A DNA stretch of 6,098 bases from JBBSUX01 sp038234045. GTDB lineage: Bacteria > Pseudomonadota > Gammaproteobacteria > Burkholderiales > Burkholderiaceae_C. The notes below the pieces were generated by a model. That model did not search any database. It worked only from the letters and a program-made list of their open reading frames with translations, and had not been told where the DNA came from. Where the stretch lies: the NCBI GenBank assembly GCA_038234045.1, contig JBBSUX010000215.1:1-6098 (forward strand), in the 5' to 3' direction. The position numbers and the translations under genes were made by a program. This document shows positions 5,783 to 6,098 of the stretch, one piece after another. Numbering within the stretch: the first letter of the stretch is position 1; each line of letters opens with the position of its first letter.

Positions 5783-6098
5783 ATGTTTACTTCAACGTCT
5801 CCAACACGTAACTGTGGAATTTCCGCGCGGAATGGATGGTGTCTCCCGCGCGCACTTGCGCTCTGCGGGCTTGCCTGTTTCGTGCTTGAGGCGGCTGCGG
5901 CAGTCACGCCGCCTCCGCTTCCGCCGGGCTCGGCCCTGGTGCAGCCAGGCCCCGGCGTCAATCCTGAAGAGCAGGCTCGCAGTCAGCGGGCTCACCAGCA
6001 CAAAACCGGGTTTCACAGTGACCCTACCAATGACGATTCAGTTGACGCAGATCCGGTGACCACGCTCAACCCCTTTGTCCCCCTGGGCCGCTCTCCCA
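5783..6098 (+). CDS. Small secreted proline-rich protein of unknown function (copy 2), truncated by the window edge
   Basis: The frame runs from ATG 5783 to the right edge (105 codons plus one base, no stop), with GAGG at 5773-5776 as ribosome binding site. The mature part, from residue 37 to the edge, is identical in amino acids to copy 1. The signal peptide (residues 1-40) keeps the same length and the core ALALCGL-FVLEAAAA but its N-terminal 22 residues are largely different (it starts MFTSTSPTRNCG). By analogy with copy 1, the gene should end about 65 bp past the edge and overlap a second DUF2334/YdaL-like gene; this is a prediction. Function unknown. Confidence 0.75.
   Translation, partial: MFTSTSPTRNCGISARNGWCLPRALALCGLACFVLEAAAAVTPPPLPPGSALVQPGPGVNPEEQARSQRAHQHKTGFHSDPTNDDSVDADPVTTLNPFVPLGRSP
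5891..6098 (+). repeat. Direct repeat, copy 2 (partner of 3335-3542)
   Basis: Identical to 3335-3542 at 207 of 208 positions; the sole difference is T5977. The right end is set by the window edge, so the true repeat may be longer and could extend into the expected second deacetylase-like gene. Confidence 0.97.

Overview
The window is GC-rich, densely coded proteobacterial DNA. The protein families and a topoisomerase III remnant suggest a betaproteobacterium, probably Burkholderiales; this is inference from protein style, not from a marker gene. No rRNA, tRNA, CRISPR array or complete mobile element was seen.

Left part (1-1535, minus strand): the N-terminal 511 codons of a large multidomain sensor protein (GAF, then PAS, PAS and the start of a third PAS). 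It runs off the left edge, so its output domain (histidine kinase or GGDEF/EAL) is not visible. A roughly 295-bp intergenic region (1536-1830) separates it from a divergent plus-strand gene (1831-3015) for a 394-aa catalase-like haem protein of the HAKSHG/FNPWHG type, distinct from ordinary hydroperoxidase catalases.

Right part (about 3126-6098): two tandem plus-strand copies of one module. Copy 1 has a conserved leader, a small secreted proline-rich protein of unknown function (3227-3607), and, overlapping it by ATGA, an exported DUF2334/YdaL-type polysaccharide-deacetylase-like protein (3604-5226). Copy 2 begins with a recognisable but diverged leader (from about 5671) and a second small-protein gene (5783 onward), cut by the right edge. 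The small genes are 207/208 identical from codon 37 to the edge, with one synonymous difference. Their signal peptides and leaders are much more diverged, which looks like gene conversion or a recent partial duplication over an older one.

Between the modules, 5227-5670 holds a strong GC hairpin just after the deacetylase-like gene, a 14-bp perfect palindrome, and on the minus strand a decayed C-terminal piece of DNA topoisomerase III (TopB) with an in-frame TGA. The remnant suggests rearrangement of this spacer.

How the genes work together: the small protein and the YdaL-like protein are very probably co-translated and both exported, so they likely act together on an extracellular or periplasmic glycan. 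In Bacillus subtilis ydaL belongs to a c-di-GMP-controlled exopolysaccharide operon, but no polysaccharide synthase or glycosyltransferase is visible here. A functional link between the sensor, the catalase-like protein and the secreted module is not shown by the sequence.
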